Of a stretch of 25,402 nt of DNA, positions 1 through 7,368 are shown one piece after another (within the stretch, counting starts at the first letter, position 1; the number at the start of each line of letters is the position of its first letter). The translations under genes and the position numbers were made by a program. A model generated the notes under the pieces. The model made no database searches. It saw only the letters and a list, made by a program, of their open reading frames with translations, and was not told the DNA's origin. The stretch lies in the NCBI GenBank assembly GCA_016931085.1, contig JAFGFO010000096.1, positions 1-25,402 of the forward strand, written 5' to 3'. The stretch comes from Thermoflexales bacterium (GTDB lineage Bacteria > Chloroflexota > Anaerolineae > Fen-1058).

Positions 1-627
1 CTCCACGATGCGCCGGATGACGGACAGCGCGCGTTCGTGCCCGCCCCAGATATTCCACAGCTTTTCGCGATAATTCAGGTCGAACGAGGTCACCGCACCG
101 GCTGCCTTGGCCGCCTGCATGCCCTCAGCGATAAGCTCGCCGGTTGTTTCTGACAACGCGGCAAAGATGCCGCCGCTGTGGAACCAACGCACGCCGCCGC
201 TAAAGATCGCTTTCCAGTCCAAGTCGCCTGGTTTGAGCTGGGCGGCGGCCTCGTTGGCGCGATTGTAAAACACGACCGGGGCACGCACGCCATAGCCGCG
301 GTCGCTGTAAACGGTCGCCATATTGGGGCCGTTCACGCCATTGTGCTTGAACGGCTTGTAAAAGGGCTTGACGCCCATCGCCTTCACGCGCTCGGCGATC
401 AGCTCGCCGATGGGATAATCGACCATGGCCGTGGCAATGCCCGTTCGCAAGCGAAAGCAGTCAGCCAGGTTGGCCGCGACGTTGAATTCGCCGCCGCTGA
501 CGTGGATGCTGCACTCGTGTGCCTTGCGGAAAGGGATAACACCGGGGTCCAGGCGATTGACGAGGGCACCCAGTGACACCAAGTCCAACGCACTGTCCGA
601 AGCGTCGCGAATGTTTAGACCATACAT
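1..627 (-). CDS. PfkB-family sugar kinase, C-terminus beyond window (KDG kinase-like)
   Basis: This is an open frame of 209 codons that runs off the left edge; its C-terminal half, with the catalytic Asp motif, lies outside the window. The N-terminal half is PfkB (ribokinase) type: an SGGEFNVAANLA substrate-side motif at about residues 44-55, then a FDLNYREKLW stretch near residue 184 like that of KDG kinases. The ATG at 625-627 has an AAGGAG ribosome site a few bases upstream, which fixes the start. It is the last visible gene of the run, downstream of gnd. A second, clearly different PfkB kinase (13827-14855) is the better KDG kinase. This copy may therefore act on another sugar acid, such as gluconate or a 2-deoxy-keto acid. 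Family is certain; substrate is not. Confidence 0.85.
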   Translation of the reverse strand, partial: MYGLNIRDASDSALDLVSLGALVNRLDPGVIPFRKAHECSIHVSGGEFNVAANLADCFRLRTGIATAMVDYPIGELIAERVKAMGVKPFYKPFKHNGVNGPNMATVYSDRGYGVRAPVVFYNRANEAAAQLKPGDLDWKAIFSGGVRWFHSGGIFAALSETTGELIAEGMQAAKAAGAVTSFDLNYREKLWNIWGGHERALSVIRRIVE

Positions 628-650
628 AGGTTATTCTCCTTGTTTCTTAT

Positions 651-711
651 TATCCGCGAATCCTCACGAATCTACACAAATAAGCATAAAATTAGTGAAA
701 ATTCGCGGATA
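651..711. repeat. Intergenic inverted repeat with 10-bp perfect arms (family A relative)
   Basis: TATCCGCGAA at 651-660 is answered by TTCGCGGATA at 702-711, a perfect 10-bp inverted repeat around an AT-rich centre. The centre carries a TCACGAAT unit (663-670) like the repeats upstream of uxaE, kdgK and kduD. It fills most of the spacer between gnd and the downstream kinase. It could fold in RNA, but there is no T-tract of the kind that would mark a terminator. Confidence 0.6.
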
Positions 712-718
712 AAAAATG

Positions 719-2182
719 CTATGCCGTGTATGTGCGTGACGTGACGTCGCCGCCGCGTCCGGTCCAGTTGGTGTGAAAGAACTGGCCGCGCGGTTTGTCA
801 ACCCGTTCGTAGGTGTGAGCGCCAAAATAGTCGCGTTGAGCCTGGAGCAGGTTGGCCGGCAGCCACCCGCGCCGGTAGCCATCGTAGAAAGACATGGCAG
901 CCGCCACAGCCGGGATAGGGATACCTAACTCGGCCGCCTTGGCCACCACGCGCCGCCAGCCGGCTTGAGCCGCCTCGATCTCCGTTTTGAAGTAATCGTC
1001 GAGCAGCAAATTGGTCAGGCCCGGGTTCTTGTCAAAGGCTTCCTTGATCTTGCCCAGGAAGGCCGAGCGGATGATGCAGCCGCCGCGCCACATCAGGGCA
1101 ATCCCGCCGTAATTCAGGTTCCAGCCGTACTCTTGAGCTGCCGCTCGCATGAGCATGTAGCCCTGGGTATAAGAGATGATCTTGGAGGCATATAGCGCGT
1201 CGTGAACGTCGTCGACAAAGTTGTCACCGACGCCTTTGACACCAAGCTGCGGGCCGCTCAGCACTTTGGAAGCCGCCAGTCGCTCGTCCTTCAATGCCGA
1301 CAGGCAACGCGCGTGCACGGCCTCGCTGATCAGCGTCAAGGGGATGCCCATGTCCAGGGCTGAGATGCCCGTCCACTTGCCGGTGCCTTTTTGCCCAGCC
1401 GTGTCGAGGATCTTGTCAACGATGGGCACGCCATCCTCGTCCTTAAACCCCAGGATGTCGCGGGTGATTTCGATCAAGTACGAGTCCAGTTTGCCTGTGT
1501 TCCACCTGGCAAAGACTTGGTGCATGTCGTCATAGCTCAGCCCGGCCGCCTCTTTCATCAAGTGATAGGACTCGCAGATCAATTGCATGTCGCCGTACTC
1601 GATGCCGTTGTGCGTCATCTTGACATAGTGACCGGCGCCGTTTTCACCCACCCAGTCGCAGCAGGCGGATTCCCCCCCCACGCCGTCCGCCACCTTGGCC
1701 GCGATGGCCTGAAAGATTGGCTTGACGTGCGGCCAGGCTGCTGGCGAACCGCCAGGCATGATCGAGGGGCCGTGGCGCGCTCCCTCCTCGCCGCCGGAAA
1801 CGCCCGTGCCGATGTAGAGCAGGCCCTTCGACTCGACGTATTGGGTGCGGCGAATGGTGTCGTTATAATTCGAGTTGCCGCCGTCGATGATGATATCGCC
1901 TGCCTCCAGGTGAGAGATGAGCAGCTCGATAAAATCGTCAACCGGCTGGCCAGCCTTGACCATCAGCATCACCCGGCGCGGCTTTTTGAGCATGCCAACC
2001 AGTTCTTCGATCGAGTGCGCGCCGATCACGCGTGTGCCGCGCGCCGGTCCGTTGACGAATTCGTCTACGGTGGATACGGTGCGGTTGAACACGGCCACGC
2101 TAAAGCCGTGGTCGTTCATGTTCAGCACCAGGTTTTGCCCCATCACGGCCAGGCCGATGAGGCCGATGTCCGCTCTAGTCAT
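719..2182 (-). CDS. gnd: 6-phosphogluconate dehydrogenase, decarboxylating
   Basis: This enzyme oxidises 6-phosphogluconate to ribulose-5-phosphate and CO2 with NAD(P)+. The protein has 487 residues, the usual length for the long-type enzyme. The Rossmann motif GLIGLAVMGQNL starts at residue 7, and NRT at 33-35 is where NADP-preferring members bind the 2'-phosphate. The substrate motif GVSGGEEGARHGPS is at 127-140. The catalytic Lys and Glu lie in HYVKMTHNGIEYGD (K188, E195). The start has an excellent GGAGGT site that overlaps the stop codon of the upstream LarA-like gene, five bases away, so the two are tightly linked. Its presence in a uronate locus suggests that gluconate or 6-phosphogluconate is formed here. 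Confidence 0.97.
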   Translation of the reverse strand: MTRADIGLIGLAVMGQNLVLNMNDHGFSVAVFNRTVSTVDEFVNGPARGTRVIGAHSIEELVGMLKKPRRVMLMVKAGQPVDDFIELLISHLEAGDIIIDGGNSNYNDTIRRTQYVESKGLLYIGTGVSGGEEGARHGPSIMPGGSPAAWPHVKPIFQAIAAKVADGVGGESACCDWVGENGAGHYVKMTHNGIEYGDMQLICESYHLMKEAAGLSYDDMHQVFARWNTGKLDSYLIEITRDILGFKDEDGVPIVDKILDTAGQKGTGKWTGISALDMGIPLTLISEAVHARCLSALKDERLAASKVLSGPQLGVKGVGDNFVDDVHDALYASKIISYTQGYMLMRAAAQEYGWNLNYGGIALMWRGGCIIRSAFLGKIKEAFDKNPGLTNLLLDDYFKTEIEAAQAGWRRVVAKAAELGIPIPAVAAAMSFYDGYRRGWLPANLLQAQRDYFGAHTYERVDKPRGQFFHTNWTGRGGDVTSRTYTA

Positions 2183-2187
2183 ATCAT

Positions 2188-3462
2188 TTACCTCCGAATT
2201 TGCGATTTGTTATTTGCGATTTTATACAGCGTCTCCCCTGCGCGTCTCACCACGACGATGCCATCTTTCTCTCGATTGGCCCAAGTCTCTGGGTCGATCG
2301 TGGCCGGGTCCAGATAACCCACCTTGAGGCGCTCGCAGCGCTCGCGGGGGATGCCCGTCGCCAGGCTTACCCGGACGCGCGGGCGCTCGATCCCTGTCTC
2401 GGCGTCGTACTCGCCCGCGCCGCGCAGGTGGGTCGAGTGTGCCAGCACCCCCCACGGATAGCCCTTGAACCGATCCCACTGCTCGACGAAATAATCGCGC
2501 ACGTGGTAGCCGATCTCGTCGAGCAGCTTGCCGTGCGTGTAGCTGAGCTCGGTGATGTGTGGCGCGTAGATGACGACCTCGCCGCCGTCGGCCATGGCCG
2601 GCTCCAACTTGTACATGCCCTTGGCCGCCGTCCACAGGTCGTCGTACATCTTGGGCATCATCGCCAGCACGCGCTTGAAGGGCTTGTCCACGTAGCGGAT
2701 GTGCAGTTGCGCTGAGAGCTTGACCGCCTGAGGCCAGGCTTGCTCGTATGGACCGATGTACAAGCCGGCTAACCCCGCGTGTGTGACGACCATGTTGCAG
2801 AACAACTGGGGCACCTCGATCAAGCCGGCTGCCCGGTCGATCAAGTTTCGGACAGGCGTGTCTTGGGTGCCGATGACGCGCGCGCTGGTGATGAGCGCGC
2901 CCAACCAGTGTGTCAGGTTGATCACGTCCGGGCCGGCGATGCCGGGAAAGAAATATTTCGTGCCGCCGGAAAAGCCGACTACTTCGTGAGGAAAGACAGG
3001 CCCGCAGACGATGAGCTGGTCGTAGTCAAAAATCGCCCGGTTGATCGTGATGGCTACGTCCACAGACAGCCGTCCGCCGCTGAACTGCTCGATCTCGGCA
3101 GCGGGGATTGTGCCGATGGTGCGTAGCGCGGCTGGCTGGTCCCACTGATGATTCAGGATGCGCACACCCGCGTAGCTCGTGGTGCGCTCTGCGGCTGTGA
3201 TGCCCACCAGCTTGTTGAGCGCCGCCTCGCTCATAGGCTGGTGGGTGCCCAACGCGACCAGGAAGTCGAGCGCGGCGGCGCGCTTGCCGAGCTCCTCACC
3301 GAACAAGCGAAACATCAGTGGGATGGGCGCCGTCCGGGTGCTGTCCGGGATGATGACCAACACCCGCTTGCCGTCCAGCTTGCTCCGCTCGAGTGCCAGG
3401 CTGACGAGATCCCGTATCTCATCTTCTTTTATAACGTCGTGTGTATAACCTATTCCTATCAT
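2188..3462 (-). CDS. LarA-family nickel-pincer racemase/epimerase homologue
   Basis: This is a member of the LarA (DUF2088) family, whose founding member is lactate racemase with a nickel-pincer nucleotide cofactor. Numbered from the longer Met at 3492, H84 (GTHQP), H169 (PHEVVG), K179 (GGTKY) and H195 (LTHW) are present. The 10- and 16-residue spacings of the last three equal those of the cofactor-binding H174, K184 and H200 of Lactiplantibacillus plantarum LarA, as I remember them. I prefer the internal ATG at 3460-3462, because the first ten codons of the longer frame are a repeat copy. The last ten residues are read from a small AAATCGC-type repeat that also holds gnd's ribosome site. Known homologues racemise or epimerise several 2-hydroxy acids, including gluconate, and an aldonate fits the neighbours. 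The cofactor genes larB, larC and larE are not in view. Confidence 0.85.
   Translation of the reverse strand: MIGIGYTHDVIKEDEIRDLVSLALERSKLDGKRVLVIIPDSTRTAPIPLMFRLFGEELGKRAAALDFLVALGTHQPMSEAALNKLVGITAAERTTSYAGVRILNHQWDQPAALRTIGTIPAAEIEQFSGGRLSVDVAITINRAIFDYDQLIVCGPVFPHEVVGFSGGTKYFFPGIAGPDVINLTHWLGALITSARVIGTQDTPVRNLIDRAAGLIEVPQLFCNMVVTHAGLAGLYIGPYEQAWPQAVKLSAQLHIRYVDKPFKRVLAMMPKMYDDLWTAAKGMYKLEPAMADGGEVVIYAPHITELSYTHGKLLDEIGYHVRDYFVEQWDRFKGYPWGVLAHSTHLRGAGEYDAETGIERPRVRVSLATGIPRERCERLKVGYLDPATIDPETWANREKDGIVVVRRAGETLYKIANNKSQIRR
2197..2223. repeat. AT-rich micro-repeat (TTTGCGATTTG units) at a gene junction
   Basis: The plus strand reads a stuttered TTTGCGATTTGTTATTTGCG. It is inside the 3' end of the LarA-like frame and just before the gnd ribosome site. 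Its base composition differs sharply from the GC-rich codons around it, and it encodes the Asn/Lys/Gln-rich tail of the LarA homologue. Confidence 0.5.
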
Positions 3463-3492
3463 TGCTGATTTGTCCCGACCGAAGGTCGACAT
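3463..3492. repeat. 30-bp interspersed repeat, copy 1 (family C, CCGACC hairpin)
   Basis: This 30-base unit matches 25135-25164 at 27 of 30 positions by direct comparison. Its core CCGACCGAAGGTCG is nearly palindromic (the other copy is fully so) and would form a six-pair hairpin with a three-base loop. Both copies end immediately or a few bases upstream of a start codon read to the left: the LarA-like gene here, the ABC ATPase there. Confidence 0.75.
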
Positions 3493-3533
3493 CTGCCATT
3501 TACTATTTGCTCTTCGCTATTCCCTCTTCGCTC
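3493..3533. repeat. Low-complexity stutter between SDR stop and LarA-like start
   Basis: Read on the minus strand this is a purine-rich stutter of AGCGAAGAG and AGCAAATAG units. It separates the SDR gene from the LarA-like gene and abuts the family C repeat, making a composite non-coding junction. No promoter is evident. Confidence 0.4.
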
Positions 3534-3535
3534 CC

Positions 3536-4363
3536 TCACACGCCGCCGAACGCAGAAAACCCCCCGTCTACCGGCACGACGATGCCGGTGACAAACGACG
3601 AAGCCGGCGAAAGGAGCCACAGCATCGCGCCGATCAAATCCTCTGGAACGCCGAACTTGGCCATCGGGGTGTGATCGATGATGGTGCGGCCGCGCGGCGT
3701 CAGGTCGCCCGTGGCCTGCTCTGTCAGCAGGAAGCGGTTCTGCTCGGTCAAGAAAAATCCCGGCGCGATGGCGTTGACGCGAATGGCGGGGGAGTGCTCT
3801 TGGGCTATGTGAACTGCCAGCCATTGGGTAAAGTTGCTCACGGCTGCCTTGGCCCCCGAGTAGGCTGGAACACGGGTCAGTGGGCGGAAGGCATTCATCG
3901 AAGAGATATTCAGAATGACGCCTTCTCCCTGCTCAGTCATCAGCCGTCCAAAAACCTGGCTGGACAGCAGCGTGCCAATAAAGTTGAGGTTGAATACCCA
4001 CTGCACGGCGTCAGCCGGCAGATCAAAAAAAGACAACTCGGCCGAGGTTGAGGCCTGTGCTTTATTGCCCCCCGCTCCGTTGATGAGGATGTCCACGCGG
4101 CCCCACTTCGCCAGCACCACGTCCCGGGCGGTCCCGATGCTAATTTTGTCCAGCACATCGCATTTGACTGCAATGGCTTGGCCGCCGCCAGCCGTGATGT
4201 CATTTGCAACCTGGCGTGCGACCTCGGGGAAGAGATCAAGAACGGCTACCTTGACGCCGAGGCGGCCTAACGCCCGACTCATCGCGCCGCATAACACCCC
4301 TCCGCCGCCGGTCACGACGGCAACTTTTCCCTCCAGGCCAAAAAGTTCGTCTAAATACGTCAT
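3536..4363 (-). CDS. SDR oxidoreductase, probable fructuronate reductase (D-mannonate oxidoreductase)
   Basis: A short-chain dehydrogenase of 275 residues. VTGGGGVLCGAM at 17-28 is the cofactor-binding motif, NGAGG is at 95-99, the catalytic Ser lies in NISSMNAF (152-159), and Tyr168/Lys172 lie in YSGAK. The unusual GGGGVLCGAM version of the glycine motif and the opening LDELFGLEGKVAVV resemble the SDR-type mannonate oxidoreductases (Bacillus YjmF/UxuB). These reduce fructuronate to mannonate. The ATG at 4361-4363 has an AAGGAAA site; the longer frame would start inside UxaE. It lies 16 bases after UxaE, which makes fructuronate, and UxuA, which consumes mannonate, is in the same locus. The family is certain, the exact substrate probable. 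Confidence 0.88.
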   Translation of the reverse strand: MTYLDELFGLEGKVAVVTGGGGVLCGAMSRALGRLGVKVAVLDLFPEVARQVANDITAGGGQAIAVKCDVLDKISIGTARDVVLAKWGRVDILINGAGGNKAQASTSAELSFFDLPADAVQWVFNLNFIGTLLSSQVFGRLMTEQGEGVILNISSMNAFRPLTRVPAYSGAKAAVSNFTQWLAVHIAQEHSPAIRVNAIAPGFFLTEQNRFLLTEQATGDLTPRGRTIIDHTPMAKFGVPEDLIGAMLWLLSPASSFVTGIVVPVDGGFSAFGGV

Positions 4364-4379
4364 CTTATTTCCTTTTTTT

Positions 4380-5819
4380 CTAACTCGCTGCTTGGGCGTG
4401 TGCGAATGGCGCCAGGTGCTTGACAAAGTGTGTCTCTAGTGCTGTATAGTGGGCCTCTTCGTGCTCAACCAGGCCGGCCTTCAATGGTGCCCCGAACCTG
4501 TCCAGGATTGAGCCAAAGGTCACATGCAGGACTTGCCTGGCGTCAAATTGTTCCAATAGTCCCGGCAGGTCGGCGTTGCCCAACGCGCCGGTCGCCGCGA
4601 GCCGGTCCAGTTGCGCTGAGACGTGATAACTGGCCCGGTCGGTCTCGTAGCGCTCGCGAGCAAATTCCAGGATTTCTCGAAATAGGCCTGGATCGACCTG
4701 GCTGATGGTCCGCAACGCCTCCAGGTAGCTCGTGCCGGCCGTCTTGAGGTGCACCAACCCTTTCGCCAAGCGGGCGATGATGGGATAAATGCTGAACTTG
4801 TCCGAGCCGGAGTGGATGCTGAGCTTGTACGGGCCAAGTGTGCGGGCGACGGCGGCGTGCCGGGCCAACTCGGTCTCGAACTCGGCCAAGTCGCCGATGT
4901 AATCCACTCCCTTTTCAAAGCGTCCGACGTAGCGCGGCGCCAGGCTGACCCACTTGACCCCCAGCCGCCCAAGCTCAGTGGCGATGAAAAAATGTTCCTC
5001 GACCGAGGTGGGTGTTTCTGTCTCGTCCACCGAGATCTCCAGCTCAAAAGTCTGCATTTGGCCGGCCAGGTGGCGGTACATGCGCGCCGTGTGGGCAATG
5101 GCTCGCCCGTATTTGGCGGCCGCCCGCGCGAGGGTGGTCTGGTCGAATTCCAGCCCTTGCCCTTCCACCTCGAAACGGCGCTTCAAGTAGCGTTGGTGTA
5201 ATCGCTCTGGCGAATCTTCCAACTGGTCCCAGGGCAGGCTGTGAATTTTGTCCTGCAGCGTTTCCAAAGCAGCCGTGTGCGCGTCGTTGTCCACGTGATC
5301 GCCGGGATCGATGGTGTAAAAGGTATAGCCAGCCTCGACAAAACTGTCTACGTCGGCTGGTGTTTTGAGATGATCGGCATCGGCGCCCCACGGCTCGCGC
5401 CAGCCTTCTTGCAAGATGCCCCAGGTGGCATCATCCATCACTTGTTGGGGGCTGCGTCCCGTGCGGGCGTTTTCGCGCACGGACTGTTGGGCCAAGATCG
5501 GCGCGATGGTGCTAAAGCGGCGCGCGGCCCGCACGTGGCCTGGCGTGGCCAGCCCCAGCCGGTCGCCGCAGCCGGCTGATGTTTGGAGGCCTAGTGGGGT
5601 AGGGCGCAGCCACGGTAGGCGAGCACGCAGCGCAGCGGCGTTTTCAGACGTGAGTGGGCAGAGGAGCAGCTTCCTGCGGCGTTCTCCCTCCAGGCCACCC
5701 GCCTGTCCCACGACGCCAAGTCGCTTGCCTTGCTGGCTGGTCACCATGCAGAATGTCGCTTCTTCGGTTTCGACGACAGAGCGCGGATAGATGGGGAGAT
5801 CGGTAAACTGTTTCGGCAC
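4380..5819 (-). CDS. uxaE: Tagaturonate epimerase
   Basis: This enzyme converts D-tagaturonate to D-fructuronate, joining the galacturonate branch to the glucuronate branch without altronate enzymes. The protein has 479 residues. Family hallmarks seen are GDRLGLATPGH (85-95), SVRENARTGRSPQQ starting at 113, DADHLKT (147-153), DPGDHVDND (171-179) and a later HSGSDKFSIYP segment. The start is GTG at 5817-5819 with GGAG seven to ten bases upstream. It lies downstream of uxaC, which supplies tagaturonate, and 16 bases before the SDR reductase, which uses the product. A family A repeat lies about 22 bases upstream of the start. Recognition is by family motifs from memory; the pathway context agrees. 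Confidence 0.92.
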   Translation of the reverse strand: MPKQFTDLPIYPRSVVETEEATFCMVTSQQGKRLGVVGQAGGLEGERRRKLLLCPLTSENAAALRARLPWLRPTPLGLQTSAGCGDRLGLATPGHVRAARRFSTIAPILAQQSVRENARTGRSPQQVMDDATWGILQEGWREPWGADADHLKTPADVDSFVEAGYTFYTIDPGDHVDNDAHTAALETLQDKIHSLPWDQLEDSPERLHQRYLKRRFEVEGQGLEFDQTTLARAAAKYGRAIAHTARMYRHLAGQMQTFELEISVDETETPTSVEEHFFIATELGRLGVKWVSLAPRYVGRFEKGVDYIGDLAEFETELARHAAVARTLGPYKLSIHSGSDKFSIYPIIARLAKGLVHLKTAGTSYLEALRTISQVDPGLFREILEFARERYETDRASYHVSAQLDRLAATGALGNADLPGLLEQFDARQVLHVTFGSILDRFGAPLKAGLVEHEEAHYTALETHFVKHLAPFAHAQAAS

Positions 5820-5841
5820 TTTATCTCCTGTTTCGAAAATA

Positions 5842-5860
5842 GATCACGAATGACACGAAC
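5842..5860. repeat. CACGAAT-type tandem unit upstream of uxaE (family A)
   Basis: GATCACGAATGACACGAAC is the same two-unit motif found before kdgK and kduD. It lies in the 97-base spacer between uxaC and uxaE, about 22 bases before the uxaE start. The rest of the spacer has CGCGAAAA stutters but no clear promoter or terminator. Confidence 0.6.
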
Positions 5861-5916
5861 GCTTCGCGCACGAAAAACGCGAAAACATTTTCGTCCTTAG
5901 AGCGGCGACATGTGTC

Positions 5917-7338
5917 CTACTCGAACTTGTAAGCGCGCTTGGCCAGGCGATAGGCCAAGTCGAGCATCATCTCGCGCGCGTCGGCCATGTCCACTACGCC
6001 GCGCACGGCCAGGCCGGCAACCCAGTTGGCGCTGGCACGCCGCCACATGGCGTGGCGGGCCGGGATAGACGGGAAAGCGCGCGTGTCGTCGTTAAAGCCG
6101 ACCGTGTTGTACAGCCCGGCCGTCTCCATCACCTGGTCAAAGTAGCGGCCCATTCCGTTCAGGCTATCGTGAAACCACCACGGGGGGCCGATTTTCACCG
6201 CCGGATAATGCCCTGCCAGCGGCGCCAACTCGCGCGAATAGTTTGACTCGTCTAGCGTAAAAAGGATCAGGCTCAAGCGGGGATCGTTGCCGTATTTGTT
6301 CAACAGCGGCCGTAGATTGCGGGTGAACTCGCTGCGTTCCGGGATGTCACAGCCCTTGTCGGCGCCAAAGCGATCGAAGACGAGCCAGTTGTGGTTGCGC
6401 ACCGATCCCACGTGAAACTGCATGACCAGGCCATCCTCGATGCTTTGACGGGCGCTTTCCATGATCATGTGGGCCGTGAAGCGGTGGGCATCCTCCGGTG
6501 TCGCCTGGCTGTGCAGCGCGCGTTGAAAAATAGCCTCGGCCTCGAACGCGCTCAACTCGGCCGTGTAAGCCGTTTCAGCCGCGTGGTCGGTGGCCTTGGC
6601 GCCTGCCGCCTTGAAGAAAGCACGCCGTTCCTCCAAAGCCTGGATAAAGCTCTCGTACGAATGGACGGCGATGCCACTCACGTCACTCAGGGCATTGATG
6701 TTGTCTCGCCAGCCTGGCGCCAGCAAGTTGATCAAAGCGTCGGGACGGAAGGTGGGGCGGATGTCACCCTTCCAGCCGGATTGCCGGATAGCCTGATGGT
6801 GGGATAGCTGGTCGGTGGCCGCGTCGGTAGTGCACAGCACCTCGATGTTGAAGCGCTCAAAGAGCGCTCGCGGGCGGAATTCGGCCGACGCAAGTTTCTC
6901 CATCACTTGGTCGTAGATAGCCTGGGCCGTGGTTTCACTGAGCTTTTCTTGAATGCCAAACACTTGATGCAATTCGGTGCACAGCCAGAGGCCGCTGGGT
7001 GTGCCACGAAAGAGATGATAGTTCTGGGCAAAAGTCTGCCAAATCTTGCGGTGATCCTGCTCGACCGGCCCGCCGTCGACGCGAGGGACGCCCATGGCTT
7101 CCATCGGCACCCCCTGGGAATAGAGCATGCGGAAGACATAGTGGTCCGGGATGATCAGCAGCTCGGCGGGCGTGCCCAAAGTGGCGTCCTGGCTGGCGAA
7201 AAGCCGGGGCTCCACGTGCCCGTGTGGGCAGATGAGCGGCAGGCCGGTAACTGATTCGTACAGTTCCCGCGCCGTGCGGCGTTGAGCTGGCTCCGGGTCG
7301 AAATAGTGATCGGGGTCTGAACAGAATAATGAATCCAT
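5917..7338 (-). CDS. uxaC: Uronate (glucuronate/galacturonate) isomerase
   Basis: This enzyme isomerises D-galacturonate to tagaturonate and D-glucuronate to fructuronate. The protein has 473 residues, the usual length for this amidohydrolase-superfamily enzyme. The metal-binding HxH motif is at residues 39-41 in CPHGHVEP. The family pattern continues with LFRGTPSGLWL, an FNIEVLCTTDAATDQL stretch, and DDTRAFPSIPARH near the C-terminus. The ATG at 7336-7338 is preferred because GGAG lies nine bases before it; the longer frame begins with a GTG that forms part of that ribosome site. It lies 30 bases downstream of the URO-D family gene and upstream of uxaE. Confidence 0.95.
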   Translation of the reverse strand: MDSLFCSDPDHYFDPEPAQRRTARELYESVTGLPLICPHGHVEPRLFASQDATLGTPAELLIIPDHYVFRMLYSQGVPMEAMGVPRVDGGPVEQDHRKIWQTFAQNYHLFRGTPSGLWLCTELHQVFGIQEKLSETTAQAIYDQVMEKLASAEFRPRALFERFNIEVLCTTDAATDQLSHHQAIRQSGWKGDIRPTFRPDALINLLAPGWRDNINALSDVSGIAVHSYESFIQALEERRAFFKAAGAKATDHAAETAYTAELSAFEAEAIFQRALHSQATPEDAHRFTAHMIMESARQSIEDGLVMQFHVGSVRNHNWLVFDRFGADKGCDIPERSEFTRNLRPLLNKYGNDPRLSLILFTLDESNYSRELAPLAGHYPAVKIGPPWWFHDSLNGMGRYFDQVMETAGLYNTVGFNDDTRAFPSIPARHAMWRRASANWVAGLAVRGVVDMADAREMMLDLAYRLAKRAYKFE

Positions 7339-7368
7339 CGTTATCTTCTCCACTCTCGAGATTCCAGC

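Noticed and set aside
651..711. Rho-independent terminator after gnd
   Set aside because: The 10-bp arms are separated by about 41 bases of AT-rich sequence and there is no T-run directly after the second arm; it fits the repeat family better.
1391..2317. Long open frame on the plus strand opposite gnd (308 codons)
   Set aside because: It is the mirror of a well-recognised gene in GC-rich DNA, has no family features and no ribosome site; the same holds for the other plus-strand frames.
3463..3492. First ten codons of the longer LarA-like frame as real protein
   Set aside because: They are exactly the family C repeat also found between the two ABC ATPase genes, and the internal ATG follows at once.
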